DNA from: Micromonospora sp. MP36
Lineage (GTDB): Bacteria > Actinomycetota > Actinomycetes > Mycobacteriales > Micromonosporaceae
Assembly: GCF_008119785.1 (NCBI RefSeq)
Contig: NZ_VSFA01000010.1
Coordinates: 62,001-126,000 of the forward strand
Length of the DNA stretch: 64,000 bases
Direction: 5' to 3'
Shown here: positions 33,920 through 42,273 of the stretch, in pieces
Numbering within the stretch: the first letter of the stretch is position 1
Layout of the letters: every line of letters starts with the position of its first letter
Notes under the pieces: generated by a model
What the model was told of the DNA's origin: nothing
Seen by the model: only the letters and a program-made list of their open reading frames with translations
Database searches by the model: none
Position numbers and translations under genes: made by a program

Positions 33920-34669
33920 TCAGCCGAGCTGGGCGGCGGCGCGGCGGAGGACCAGGTCGGCCAGGTCGGGGGCGTCGGTGAGCGGCGCGGCGACGGCGAC
34001 CGCTCCGGCGTTCCGCGCGGCGGCGAGCACACCGTCGTGGAACAGGCCCGGCGCCAGGAAGTAGGCGGCCACCCCGACCCGGCGAGCCCCGCCCGCCCGC
34101 AGCTTCGCCACCGCGACGCCGACCGCCGGGGGCGCCGCCGAGGCGTACGACACGCGACAGGGAACACCCAGGCCGGCGCCAAGCGCCGCGGCCACCCGGC
34201 CCACCGAGCCGCGCGCCCGGGGATCCCGGGTACCCGCGGCCGCCAGTACCAGGGCGTCGTACCCGCCCGGCCCCGCCTCGGCCAGCCGGTGGCGCAGCCC
34301 GGCCAGCAGCCCGCCGTCCACCCGTCCGACGGCCGGTCCGAGCACGTCGGCGACCCGTACGTCGATCGGCGGTCCGTCCGCGCGCGCGGCGGCGACGGCC
34401 GCCGGGATGTCGACCTTCCGGTGGTACGCGGCGGTCAGCAGCAGCGGCACCAGCACCGCCCGGGGGTGCCCGGCGGCGGCGAGTTCCCGCAGCACCGCGG
34501 TCGGCCCGGGCTCGGTGTGGTCCAGCCAGCTCGGCAGCACCGTGCTGCCGGGCCGGGCGGCCGCCACGGCGCGGGCCAGCGCCCGGGTCGCCTCGGCCGC
34601 CCGCGGGTCACGACTGCCGTGGGCGACCAGCACCACCGGCGGATCGGCCGTCAGGTGTGCAGCCCGCAC
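33920..34669 (-). CDS. Sirohydrochlorin chelatase (CbiX/SirB-type)
   Basis: A 249-residue two-domain chelatase: VVLVAHGSRDPRA with the catalytic His, VLVPLLLTAAYHRKVDIP with the second His, then a degenerate second half (VGVAAYFLAPGLFHDGVL). It inserts Fe2+ into sirohydrochlorin to make siroheme, the cofactor of the sulfite reductase in the same operon, so the operon carries both apoenzyme and cofactor steps. I chose the GTG at 34669, overlapping cysH by 19 nt; a start nearer VVLVAHG (34636/34633) or a CTG in the cysH stop (CTGA) is also possible. Confidence 0.85.
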   Translation of the reverse strand: MRAAHLTADPPVVLVAHGSRDPRAAEATRALARAVAAARPGSTVLPSWLDHTEPGPTAVLRELAAAGHPRAVLVPLLLTAAYHRKVDIPAAVAAARADGPPIDVRVADVLGPAVGRVDGGLLAGLRHRLAEAGPGGYDALVLAAAGTRDPRARGSVGRVAAALGAGLGVPCRVSYASAAPPAVGVAVAKLRAGGARRVGVAAYFLAPGLFHDGVLAAARNAGAVAVAAPLTDAPDLADLVLRRAAAQLG

Positions 34670-35415
34670 TCGGTCTTCTCGAACATCGCCCACCGGCCGG
34701 CCCGCGGGTCCTCCCCCGCCCTCGTCCGCCGGGTGCACGGCCAGCAGCCGATCGAGCCGTAGCCGCGGCCGAACAGCTCGTTGACCGGGATGTCGTACCG
34801 CGCCACGTAGGCGTCCACGTCGCGCTGCGTCCAGGCGGCGATCGGGTTCACCTTGACCTTGCCGCGCCGGGCGTCGAAGGCCACCACCGGGGTGTTGGCC
34901 CGGGTCGGCGACTCGTCCCGGCGCAGCCCCGCGGCCCAGGCGTCGTATCCGGTCAGCGCCCGCTCCAGCGGCTCGACCTTGCGCAGCTGGCAGCAGTCGT
35001 CGGGGGAGCGGTTGAACAGCCGGGGGCCGTACTGGCCGTCCTGCTGGCCGACGGTCATCCGGGGCCCGATCGACCGGACGTTCACCGGCAGCCGCCGGGC
35101 CACCTCGTCGCGGACCCGGAGCGTCTCCGGAAAGTGCAGGCCGGTGTCCAGGAAGACCACGTCGACACCGGGGGCGACCCGGGACACCAGGTGGGCCAGC
35201 ACGCCGTCCGCCATCGAGCTGGTCACGCAGAACCGGTCGCCGAAGATCTCGGCGGCCCAGCGGGCGATCTCCAGCGCGGGGGCGTCCGCCAGCTCCCGGC
35301 CGGCCTCCTCGGCCAGCGCGCGCAGCTCCTCGGGGTCGCGCCGCCCGGGATCGGCGGCGGTCGGGCCGCCGGCCCCGACCAGGCCCAGGTTGGCGGCGGA
35401 GACCAGGCCGGTCAT
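34651..35415 (-). CDS. cysH: Assimilatory APS/PAPS reductase
   Basis: A 254-residue reductase with the PP-loop-like VTSSMADGVLAHL, the FLDTGLHFPETL block, the DDCCQLRKVEPL and GCWPCTRRTR cysteine pairs (CC...CxxC, the [4Fe-4S] ligands that mark APS reductases) and the catalytic C-terminal ECGLHT. It makes sulfite from adenylyl sulfate. The ATG overlaps the zinc-ribbon gene (ATGA). In this operon it supplies sulfite to the reductase at 35647. The 4Fe-4S motif favours APS over PAPS, although annotation often says PAPS reductase. Confidence 0.94.
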   Translation of the reverse strand: MTGLVSAANLGLVGAGGPTAADPGRRDPEELRALAEEAGRELADAPALEIARWAAEIFGDRFCVTSSMADGVLAHLVSRVAPGVDVVFLDTGLHFPETLRVRDEVARRLPVNVRSIGPRMTVGQQDGQYGPRLFNRSPDDCCQLRKVEPLERALTGYDAWAAGLRRDESPTRANTPVVAFDARRGKVKVNPIAAWTQRDVDAYVARYDIPVNELFGRGYGSIGCWPCTRRTRAGEDPRAGRWAMFEKTECGLHT

Positions 35416-35570
35416 CGGGTCACCGCCCGGCCGAGCAGGCCGGTGAACTTGACCGTGAAGACCCGCGCGCAGGCGTGGCACTCCCAGGCGCCGTGCCCGG
35501 CCTCGCTCGGCCGCAGGTCCTCCTCCCCGCAGTACGGGCAGTACAGCGGCGCGGAACGGGTCTCACTCAC
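35412..35570 (-). CDS. Small zinc-ribbon protein of the sulfate operon
   Basis: A 52-residue protein beginning VSETRSAPLYCPYCGEED, with a second pair in ECHACARVF: a four-Cys zinc ribbon. A hydrophobic KFTGLLG stretch follows. Small proteins of this kind lie between sulfite reductase and cysH in other actinomycetes, as I recall from Streptomyces; the role is unknown, perhaps electron transfer or assembly. It overlaps cysH by ATGA at one end and the repeat-derived micro-ORF by GTGA at the other. Confidence 0.8.
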   Translation of the reverse strand: MSETRSAPLYCPYCGEEDLRPSEAGHGAWECHACARVFTVKFTGLLGRAVTR

Positions 35571-35650
35571 CGCGCCACCTCGCTCCGCTCGGCGCCACGA
35601 TGAGTCACCGGGACGCTGAACTGGCTGATTCGCTCGCTGCGCTCGCTCAT
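35567..35650 (-). CDS. Repeat-derived 27-codon micro-ORF bridging the operon
   Basis: ATG at 35650 overlaps the sulfite reductase stop (ATGA); the frame reads MSERSERISQFSVP and ends SERSEVAR-like (GAERSEVAR) with a TGA that overlaps the zinc-ribbon GTG. The DNA is built from GAGCGAGCGCAGCGAGC-type inverted segments, which I recall as dispersed repeats of Micromonospora. Its exact double overlap suggests it keeps ribosomes moving between the two genes; the peptide itself may have no function. Confidence 0.45.
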   Translation of the reverse strand: MSERSERISQFSVPVTHRGAERSEVAR

Positions 35651-37353
35651 CGGAGTTCCTCCTCGTCGACCCTGATCACCCAGTTGGCGAACGTCTCGCC
35701 CGCGGTCCGGCCGGCCAGGTAGCGGCGGGCCAGGCGTTCCACGTACTCCGGAAGCTCGTCGGCGGTGGTCTTCAGGCCGCGCAGCTTGCGGCCGAAGCCG
35801 GCGGTCTGCCCCTGCGCCATGCCGAGGCCGCCGCCGAGGTGCACCTGGAAGCCCTCCACCTGCCGGCCGTCCGGGCCCACCACCAGCTGGCCCTTGAGCC
35901 CGATGTCGGCCACCTGGGTGCGGGCGCACGCGTTCGGGCAGCCGTTGAGGTGGATGGAGATGTCGGCGTCGAAGTCGCGCAACCGCTCCTCCAGCCGGGC
36001 CACCAGCTCCTCGCCGCGCCGCTTCGTCTCGACGATGGCGAGCTTGCAGAACTCGATGCCGGTGCAGGCCATGGTGCCGCGCCGCCAGGCCGACGGCCGG
36101 GCCTCCAGGCCGATCCGGCGCAGCTCCGCCACCAGCGAGTCGGTCCGCTCCGGCGCCACGTCCAGCACCAGCAGCTTCTGGTACGGGGTGAGCCGCACCC
36201 GGTCGCTGCCGTGCGCCTCGACCACGTCGGCGAGCCGGGCGAGCTGCGGGCCGGAAACCCGACCCACCACCGGGGCGGCGCCGACGTAGTTGCGACCGTC
36301 GCGCTGCGGGTGCACGCCGATGTGGTCGACCGGCTTCGCCGGCAGCTCCGCGGCCGGGCCGTCGAGCAGGGTCCGGCCCAGGTACTCCTTCTCCAGCACC
36401 TCGCGGAAGCGCTCCACGCCCCAGTCGGCCAGCAGGAACTTCAGCCGCGCCCGGTTACGCAACCGCCGGTAGCCGTAGTCGCGGAAGATGCCGACCACGC
36501 CGGCCCAGACGTCCGGCACCTCGGCCAGCGGCACCCAGACGCCGAGGCGCTTGGCCAGCATCGGGTTGGTGGACAGGCCGCCGCCGACCCAGAGGTCGAA
36601 GCCGGGACCGTACTCCGGGTGCGTCACCCCGAGGAAGGCGATGTCGTTCGCCTCGTACGGGGTGTCGACCAGCCAGGAGATGGAGGTCTTGAACTTGCGG
36701 GGCAGGTTGGAGAATCGCTTGTCGCCGACGTACCGGCGGACGATCTCATCGATCGCCGGGGTCGGGTCGACAACCTCCTCCTGGGCCACCCCGGCGACCG
36801 GGCTGCCGAGCACGACCCGGGGGCAGTCGCCGCACGCCTCGGTGGTCTGCAGACCCACCTCCTCCAGGCGGCGCCAGATCTCCGGCACGTCCTCCACCCG
36901 GATCCAGTGGAACTGGATGTTCTGCCGGTCGGTGATGTCGGCGGTGTCCCGGGCGAACTCGCGGGAGATGCCGGCGACGACCCGGAGCTGCGCCAGGTTG
37001 AGTTCGCCGCCGTCCACCCGGACCCGGAGCATGAAGAACTCGTCCTCCAGTTCGTGCGGCTCCAGCACGGCCGTACGCCCGCCGTCGATGCCCGCCTTGC
37101 GCTGGGTGTAGAGCCCCCACCAACGGAACCGGCCGCGCAGGTCCTGCGGGTCGATGGACGCGAACCCCCGGTGGGCGTAGATGTTCTCGATCCGGGCCCG
37201 CACGTTCAGCGGGTCGTCGTCCTTCTTGATCCGCTCGTTGGCGTTGAGCGGCTCGCGGTGCCCGAGCGCCCACTGTCCCTCGCCACGGGCACGGCGCGGT
37301 GCCCGCGTGGCGGGTGGGTTGTCGGAGCGGGTGGGGGTGCTGCTGACCGCCAT
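35647..37353 (-). CDS. sir: Ferredoxin-dependent sulfite reductase
   Basis: A 568-residue nitrite/sulfite reductase with two ferredoxin-like/catalytic repeats: QNIQFHWIRVEDVPEIW, GDCPRVVLGSP, and the siroheme/[4Fe-4S] ligands in CTGIEFCKLAIVETKRRG and LNGCPNACARTQVADIG. It reduces sulfite to sulfide with six electrons from ferredoxin. The operon context (cysH, chelatase, leader peptide) favours sulfite over nitrite. The ATG at 37353 follows GGAGGACGCCGCG. Expression is likely controlled by the leader peptide 130 nt upstream. Confidence 0.92.
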   Translation of the reverse strand: MAVSSTPTRSDNPPATRAPRRARGEGQWALGHREPLNANERIKKDDDPLNVRARIENIYAHRGFASIDPQDLRGRFRWWGLYTQRKAGIDGGRTAVLEPHELEDEFFMLRVRVDGGELNLAQLRVVAGISREFARDTADITDRQNIQFHWIRVEDVPEIWRRLEEVGLQTTEACGDCPRVVLGSPVAGVAQEEVVDPTPAIDEIVRRYVGDKRFSNLPRKFKTSISWLVDTPYEANDIAFLGVTHPEYGPGFDLWVGGGLSTNPMLAKRLGVWVPLAEVPDVWAGVVGIFRDYGYRRLRNRARLKFLLADWGVERFREVLEKEYLGRTLLDGPAAELPAKPVDHIGVHPQRDGRNYVGAAPVVGRVSGPQLARLADVVEAHGSDRVRLTPYQKLLVLDVAPERTDSLVAELRRIGLEARPSAWRRGTMACTGIEFCKLAIVETKRRGEELVARLEERLRDFDADISIHLNGCPNACARTQVADIGLKGQLVVGPDGRQVEGFQVHLGGGLGMAQGQTAGFGRKLRGLKTTADELPEYVERLARRYLAGRTAGETFANWVIRVDEEELR

Positions 37354-37402
37354 CGCGGCGTCCTCCGTTGTCTGCTGTGCCTGGGTACGCAAACGCGACG
37401 GC

Positions 37403-37420
37403 CGGCCCTAGCAAGGGCCG
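37403..37420 (-). promoter_or_regulatory. Candidate attenuator hairpin
   Basis: CGGCCC and GGGCCG arms (37403-37408/37415-37420) with a 6-nt loop lie between the leader peptide and the sulfite reductase start, about 50 nt before the latter. Flanking CCGGCCGTC copies, one before and one after the hairpin on the minus strand, allow alternative pairing. Confidence 0.45.
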
Positions 37421-37483
37421 TGGACGGCGATGTCGATGACGGCCGGCGCGGAAGCGCGCCCGAGACGGATGGGTCGGGCGTCG

Positions 37484-37570
37484 TCAGTAGGCCGGACAGA
37501 TCGCGCTGCGCACGCGGCCGTAATCGACGTGGCGACGGGCCACGAAGCGGCGGACGACAGCGGCGGTCAT
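37484..37570 (-). CDS. Cysteine-responsive leader peptide
   Basis: A 28-residue ORF whose second half reads RRHVDYGRVRSAICPAY, the pattern of actinobacterial putative leader peptides found before sulfur-assimilation genes; the single Cys is followed by Pro-Ala-Tyr-stop. GGGAG lies about 11 nt before the ATG. In mycobacteria short cysteine-containing ORFs make ribosomes stall when cysteinyl-tRNA is scarce and so raise downstream expression. By analogy it would control the sulfite reductase operon. Confidence 0.75.
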   Translation of the reverse strand: MTAAVVRRFVARRHVDYGRVRSAICPAY

Positions 37571-37703
37571 GGGCCATATGCTCCCACAACCCCGGATGAC
37601 CAGCCAACGTCCGAGTGTGTGATCCCACATCACGGGCATCGACGGTGATCCACTGTCGCGCCGTACCGCTCACCGGGTGGCCGCACCGCGAATCGGCGGA
37701 CCC

Positions 37704-39452
37704 ATGACGCGCACCTGTGTGACGCTGCGACAGGTGACCACCCGTGCGTCGCCCACCCCGGCCGGGACCACCGGTGAGCGCCCGACGTGGTGGGTCATGG
37801 TGGCGCCCGCGCTGCTCACGCTGGCGGTCACCCTCGCCGGAATCGGGCACGCGCAGCCGTGGCGGGACGAGCTGGCCACCTGGAGCGCCGCCACCCGTCC
37901 GGTCGGCGACCTGGCCCGGCTGGCCGGCACCATCGACGCCGCGACCGGGCCGTACTACCTGTTGATGCATGGTTGGACGGCGCTGGCCGGGGCCTCACCG
38001 ACCGCGCTGCGGCTGCCGTCCGCGCTCGCCATGGCCGGGGCCGCCGCGCTCACCGCCCGGCTCGGCGAACGGCTGCTCACCGCCCGGGTGGGGCTGCTCG
38101 CCGGGCTGCTCTTCGCCGTCCTGCCGAGCACCTCCCGGTACGGCCAGGAGGCCCGCCCGTACGCCCTCGCCAGTTTCCTCGCCGCGCTCGGCACGCTGCT
38201 GCTGGTCGAGGCGCTGCGCCGGCCGACCTGGCGACGCTGGACCGGGTACGCCCTGGCCGTCGCCGCCCTGGGCCTGACCCACCTGATCGCCCTCACCCTG
38301 CTCGCCGCGCACGGGCTCGTGGTGCTGCTCGCCGCGGGGCGGGGCCCGGCGGCGGCCGGCCTCCGGGACCCGGCGAGCACGCACGCACCCGGGGACCGGG
38401 CCGGCGCCGGCGCGACCGCCAACCAGGCGGACGACCGTGCCACCAGCGCCCAGGCGGACGGCCGCGCGATCAGCGGGCAGGCCGGCGGCCACGCGATCGG
38501 CGGGCGGCCGGTGGGCAGGCCGACGGCCGCCGACCGGGGTGCTGGGCCGGCGGACGAGCGCCGGCCGGCTCCCCGAACCAGCTCCGGCCCTGCGCCACCC
38601 GGCGGGTCGGCTGCCGGGCCGGCCTGGCGGTGGGTGGTCGCCTTGCTACCAGCCGTCGTGCTGGTCACGCCGTTGGTGCTGCTCGCCGGGGGTCAGCGGT
38701 CCCGGCAGCTCGACTGGGTGCACCTGGCCCGCCCGGGCGACCTGGCGGCGCTGCCCGGTGGGCTGGCGCAGAGCGGGGTGGTGGGTGGGCTGCTGGTCGG
38801 CCTCGCCGCGCTCGGCGCGGGGCGGCTCGGCCGGCGGGCCCTGCTGCCCGGCGCGGTGGTCCTGCTGCCCGTGCTGCTGCTCTTCGCCGCCGGGGCGCTC
38901 GTGCCGCTCTGGGTGACCCGGTACCTGGTCTTCACCGTGCCGTTCACCTGCCTGCTGGCCGGGGCGGCGCTGGCCGGCGTACGGCTGGCGCCGGCGCTCG
39001 CCGTGGTGACCCTGGCCGGGGTGCTCGGCCTGCCCGACCAGGCGGCGCTGCGCCGCACCCACGAGTGGCCGCGCACCGCCCCCGTCGACTACCGGGGTGC
39101 GGCCCGGATCATCGCCGACCACGAGCAGCCGGGCGACGCGATCGTGTACTCGCCCCGGGAGAGCTGGCTCTTCCTCGACCTGGGCATGGCGTACCACCTG
39201 GGAGCGCGGCGACCCCGCGACGTGCTGGTGGGCCGCGACCAGCGGCAGCGCGCGGACCTCTGGGCCAGCGAGTGCGACCGGCCGGCGGAGTGCCTGGCCG
39301 GGGTACGGCGACTCTGGCTGGTGGTGTCCGGCCGGCGGACCGATCCCGTGGCCGCGGTGCCCGGCCCCAAGGGGGCGGCCCTACGGGACGGCTTCACCGT
39401 CCAACAGGTGTGGCCCCGCCCCGGCATCACGGTCGCCCTCCTCACCCGCTGA
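37704..39452 (+). CDS. Multi-pass membrane glycosyltransferase (GT39/PMT-like)
   Basis: A 582-residue membrane protein. WRDELATWSAATRPVGDLARL with the acidic DE loop and PYYLLMHGWTALAG, then a run of hydrophobic helices, resemble ArnT/PMT-type mannosyltransferases that use a polyprenyl-phosphate sugar. A hydrophilic insert (about residues 220-310) with degenerate QADDRAT/QADGRAI/QAGGHAI repeats splits the helices. The C-terminal 100 residues are extracellular and carry YSPRESWLFLDLGMAYH. The start is uncertain (GTG 37677, ATG 37704 or later). Acceptor unknown. Confidence 0.75.
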   Translation: MTRTCVTLRQVTTRASPTPAGTTGERPTWWVMVAPALLTLAVTLAGIGHAQPWRDELATWSAATRPVGDLARLAGTIDAATGPYYLLMHGWTALAGASPTALRLPSALAMAGAAALTARLGERLLTARVGLLAGLLFAVLPSTSRYGQEARPYALASFLAALGTLLLVEALRRPTWRRWTGYALAVAALGLTHLIALTLLAAHGLVVLLAAGRGPAAAGLRDPASTHAPGDRAGAGATANQADDRATSAQADGRAISGQAGGHAIGGRPVGRPTAADRGAGPADERRPAPRTSSGPAPPGGSAAGPAWRWVVALLPAVVLVTPLVLLAGGQRSRQLDWVHLARPGDLAALPGGLAQSGVVGGLLVGLAALGAGRLGRRALLPGAVVLLPVLLLFAAGALVPLWVTRYLVFTVPFTCLLAGAALAGVRLAPALAVVTLAGVLGLPDQAALRRTHEWPRTAPVDYRGAARIIADHEQPGDAIVYSPRESWLFLDLGMAYHLGARRPRDVLVGRDQRQRADLWASECDRPAECLAGVRRLWLVVSGRRTDPVAAVPGPKGAALRDGFTVQQVWPRPGITVALLTR

Positions 39453-39486
39453 CCGCCGCCCGCAGGCGCAGCGCGGGGACGCGGGG

Positions 39487-41034
39487 TCAGGCGGTGAGGC
39501 GGTCGGTGGTGCCGCGGGGCAGGGGGACGACCAGCACGGCCTCGGTGCCGCCGGTGGCGCCGTTGCGCAGTTCGATGGTGCCGCGCAGCTCGCCGGTGAC
39601 CAGGGCCCGGACGATCTGGAGGCCGAGGTTGCCGCCGCGCTCGGCGTCGAACTGCTCGGGCAGGCCGCGCCCGTTGTCGGTGACGGAGACGTGCAGCTGC
39701 TTGCGGAACCGGTGCGCGGAGACCACCACCTCGGGCTCCACCCCGTCCCGCGGGCCGGCGGCACTCTCCTCGCCGGCCGGCGGGAAGCCGTGCTCGACGG
39801 CGTTGAGCAGCAGCTCGTTGAGGATCATCACCAGCGAGGTGGCGATCTCGGCGGGCAGTACGCCGAAGCTGCCCTGCCGGCGCATGCCGACGGTCACCTC
39901 GGTGGCCGCGACCTCGGTGGCCGCGCTGGCCACCCGGTCCACGATCCCGTCGAACTCGACCGCCTCGTCGCTGGACAGGGAGAGGGTCTCGTGGACCAGC
40001 GCGATCGAGGCGACCCGACGTACCGACTCCTCCAGGGCGACCCGGGCCTCGGGCATGCCGACCCGGCGGGCCTGGAGGCGGAGCAGCGCGGCGACGGTCT
40101 GCAGGTTGTTCTTCACCCGGTGGTGGATCTCCCGGATGGTGGCGTCCTTGGTGATCAGGGCGCGATCGCGGCGGCGTACCTCGGTGATGTCGCGGACCAG
40201 CACCAGCGCGCCGATCGGCACGCCGGCCGGCATCAGCGGCAGCGCGCGGGTGAGCATGGTGGCGCCGCGGGCGTCGATCTCCCGCCGGGGCGGGGCCTCG
40301 CCACGCAGCGCGGCCAGCACCGCGTTGCCGGCGTCGGTGCCTTCCAGCGGGTCGCCGGCCAACCGGCGGTGCAGCTTGGCCAGGTCCTCCCCCACCAGGT
40401 GGGAGGCGTAGCCCAACCGGCGGTACGCGGACTGCGCGTTCGGGCTGGCGTAGGTGACCTGCCCGTTGGCGTCGAGCCGGACCAGCCCGTCGCCGACCCG
40501 CGGCGCCGAGGTGGTCTCGCCCGGGTGCCGGGGCGGCGGGAAGGTGCCGTCGGCGATCATCTGGGCCAGGTCGTCCGCGGTGGTCAGGTAGTTCAGTTCG
40601 AGCTGGCTGGGCGTGCGCGCGGTGGAGAGGTTGGTGTCCCGGCCGACCACGGCGATGACCTCGCCGGACTCCCCGTCGGCGGTCCGCAGCCGCACCGGGA
40701 TGGCCTCGTGCCGGGCGGGCACGTCGCCGTACCAGACCGGGTCGCCCTCCCGCCAGATCCGGCCCTGGCGGTGGGCCACCTCCAGGTGCGCCACCTCCGG
40801 CCCGCCGACGATCCGCCCGACCTGGTCGTCGAGGTACGCGGTCGGGGCGGTCGTGGGCCGGACCTGGGCCACGCAGAGGAACGTGCCGTCGCCGTCCACC
40901 GGCACCCAGAGCAGCAGGTCGGCGAAGGACAGGTCGGAGAGGAGCTGCCAGTCGCCGGCGATCCGGTGCAGGTGGTCGATGTCGGTCGGCCGGAGCTGGG
41001 TGTGCTCCTCGGCGAGGTCGCGCAGGGTGGACAC
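39487..41034 (-). CDS. pdtaS: PdtaS-type sensor histidine kinase
   Basis: A 515-residue cytoplasmic kinase: a GAF-like N-terminal domain (about 1-165), a PAS domain (about 185-290), then the HisKA_2 box IREIHHRVKNNLQTVAALL and an HATPase domain (NELLLNAVEHGF, DNGRGLPEQFD, GNLGLQIV). It is soluble, without membrane helices. The architecture is that of mycobacterial PdtaS, which phosphorylates the ANTAR RNA-binding regulator PdtaR; that partner is not in this window. The GTG start fits the conserved N-terminus. In mycobacteria it sits next to whiB1. Confidence 0.88.
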   Translation of the reverse strand: MSTLRDLAEEHTQLRPTDIDHLHRIAGDWQLLSDLSFADLLLWVPVDGDGTFLCVAQVRPTTAPTAYLDDQVGRIVGGPEVAHLEVAHRQGRIWREGDPVWYGDVPARHEAIPVRLRTADGESGEVIAVVGRDTNLSTARTPSQLELNYLTTADDLAQMIADGTFPPPRHPGETTSAPRVGDGLVRLDANGQVTYASPNAQSAYRRLGYASHLVGEDLAKLHRRLAGDPLEGTDAGNAVLAALRGEAPPRREIDARGATMLTRALPLMPAGVPIGALVLVRDITEVRRRDRALITKDATIREIHHRVKNNLQTVAALLRLQARRVGMPEARVALEESVRRVASIALVHETLSLSSDEAVEFDGIVDRVASAATEVAATEVTVGMRRQGSFGVLPAEIATSLVMILNELLLNAVEHGFPPAGEESAAGPRDGVEPEVVVSAHRFRKQLHVSVTDNGRGLPEQFDAERGGNLGLQIVRALVTGELRGTIELRNGATGGTEAVLVVPLPRGTTDRLTA

Positions 41035-41059
41035 GCTGACCAGCGTGCCACGCCGGGCG

Positions 41060-42091
41060 TCACATCGTCGCGGTGACCTTTTTCAACCCGCGCGGAGCGT
41101 CCGGATCCTCGCCCCGGGCCAGGGCCAGGGCCAGGGCGAGCCGCTGCAGCGGGAGAATGTCCAGCAGCGGGGCGTACCGCTCGTCAACCTCGGGCACGGC
41201 CATCCGGGCGGTCACCTCGACGTCGGCGGAGCCGACCACCACCACGTCGGCGCGGCGCTCCCCGAGCCGGGGCAGCACCTCGCGCATCGACTCGCCGCCG
41301 GGGCCCGAGCCGACCACGGCGAGCACCGGCACGTCCGGGTCGGTCATGGCGAGCGGGCCGTGCAGCAGGTCGGCGCCGGAGAAGGCGAGCGCCGGCAGGT
41401 AGGACGTCTCCATCAGCTTGAGCGCGGCCTCCCGGGCCGTCGGGTACGCGTATCCCCGGCCGGTGGTGACCAGCTGAGCGGCGAACCGGTAGCGCGGCGC
41501 GAGCTGCGCCGGGGTGGCGTCGGACAGGGTGCGTTCGGCCAGCTCGGGCAGGCGGGCGAGGGCCGCCCGCTCCTCGGCGGGGAGCGTGCCGTCGCCGGCG
41601 CGTACCCCCTCGATCAGCATGAGCAGCGCGAGCAGCTCGGCGGTGTACGTCTTGGTCGCGGCGACCGCCCGCTCGTGCCCGGCGGCGATGTCCACGCTCA
41701 GCTCGGCGGTGCCGGCCAGCGGCGAGTCGGGGTTGTTGGTGACGGCGAGGGTGAGCGCGCCCGAGGCGCGGGCCACCCGCAGCACCTCGGCCAGGTCGGG
41801 CGAGCCGCCGCTCTGGCTCACCCCGACCACGAGGGCGTCGGACAGGTCCGGCCGGGCGCCGAAGACGGTGATCGCGCTCGGCGAGGCGAGGCCGGCGGGG
41901 AGGCCGAGCCGGATCTCGCTCAGGTACGCGGCATACAGCGCCGCGTGGTCGGAGGTGCCCCGGGCGGTGAAGACCACGTGGCGGGGCCGGCGCTCGGCGA
42001 TCACCGCCGCGACCCGGGCGATCGCCCCGGCGTGCTCGGCGGAGAGCAGGCGGTCGTAACCAGCCGGCTGCTCCTCGATGTCGGCGGCCAT
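41060..42091 (-). CDS. SIS-domain sugar isomerase/aminotransferase-like protein
   Basis: A 343-residue protein made of two SIS domains, as in the isomerase half of glucosamine-6-phosphate synthase: FTARGTSDHAALYAAYL, VVGVSQSGGSPDLAEVL, KTYTAELLALLML and GRGYAYPTAREAALKLMETSY. The glutaminase half is absent, so it probably deaminates or isomerises an amino-sugar phosphate, like AgaS/NagB-II. The ATG at 42091 follows AGGGGCTGGC; a GTG seven codons upstream is possible. It diverges from the TPR gene. Confidence 0.85.
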   Translation of the reverse strand: MAADIEEQPAGYDRLLSAEHAGAIARVAAVIAERRPRHVVFTARGTSDHAALYAAYLSEIRLGLPAGLASPSAITVFGARPDLSDALVVGVSQSGGSPDLAEVLRVARASGALTLAVTNNPDSPLAGTAELSVDIAAGHERAVAATKTYTAELLALLMLIEGVRAGDGTLPAEERAALARLPELAERTLSDATPAQLAPRYRFAAQLVTTGRGYAYPTAREAALKLMETSYLPALAFSGADLLHGPLAMTDPDVPVLAVVGSGPGGESMREVLPRLGERRADVVVVGSADVEVTARMAVPEVDERYAPLLDILPLQRLALALALARGEDPDAPRGLKKVTATM

Positions 42092-42189
42092 GCCAGCCCC
42101 TGGACGCGTCACGGAAGCCCCCTTCTGCGCGATTGCCGCGCGATCCGTGCTCAGTCTTGCATCTTTCGGCTGTAACGAGCAACGGAACG

Positions 42190-42238
42190 CGCAGTAGTGC
42201 GCAGTAGATCACCAGATGGACCGGTGATCGCCTAGGCT
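42190..42238. promoter_or_regulatory. Inverted and direct repeats between SIS and TPR genes
   Basis: GATCACC (42207-42213) and GGTGATC (42223-42229) are 7-bp inverted arms 9 nt apart; CGCAGTAG occurs at 42190 and 42200, one helical turn. TAGGCT (42233-42238) is the probable -10 of the TPR gene. The inverted repeat would sit over its -35 region. Confidence 0.5.
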
Positions 42239-42273
42239 TGCCCGGCTGGTGGACGGACCATCGAGAGGACGAC

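Noticed and set aside
42207..42229. DasR-type site before the SIS isomerase gene
   Set aside because: An amino-sugar enzyme makes it tempting, but the repeat GATCACC/GGTGATC does not match the DasR consensus ACTGGTCTAGACCAGT in core or spacing.
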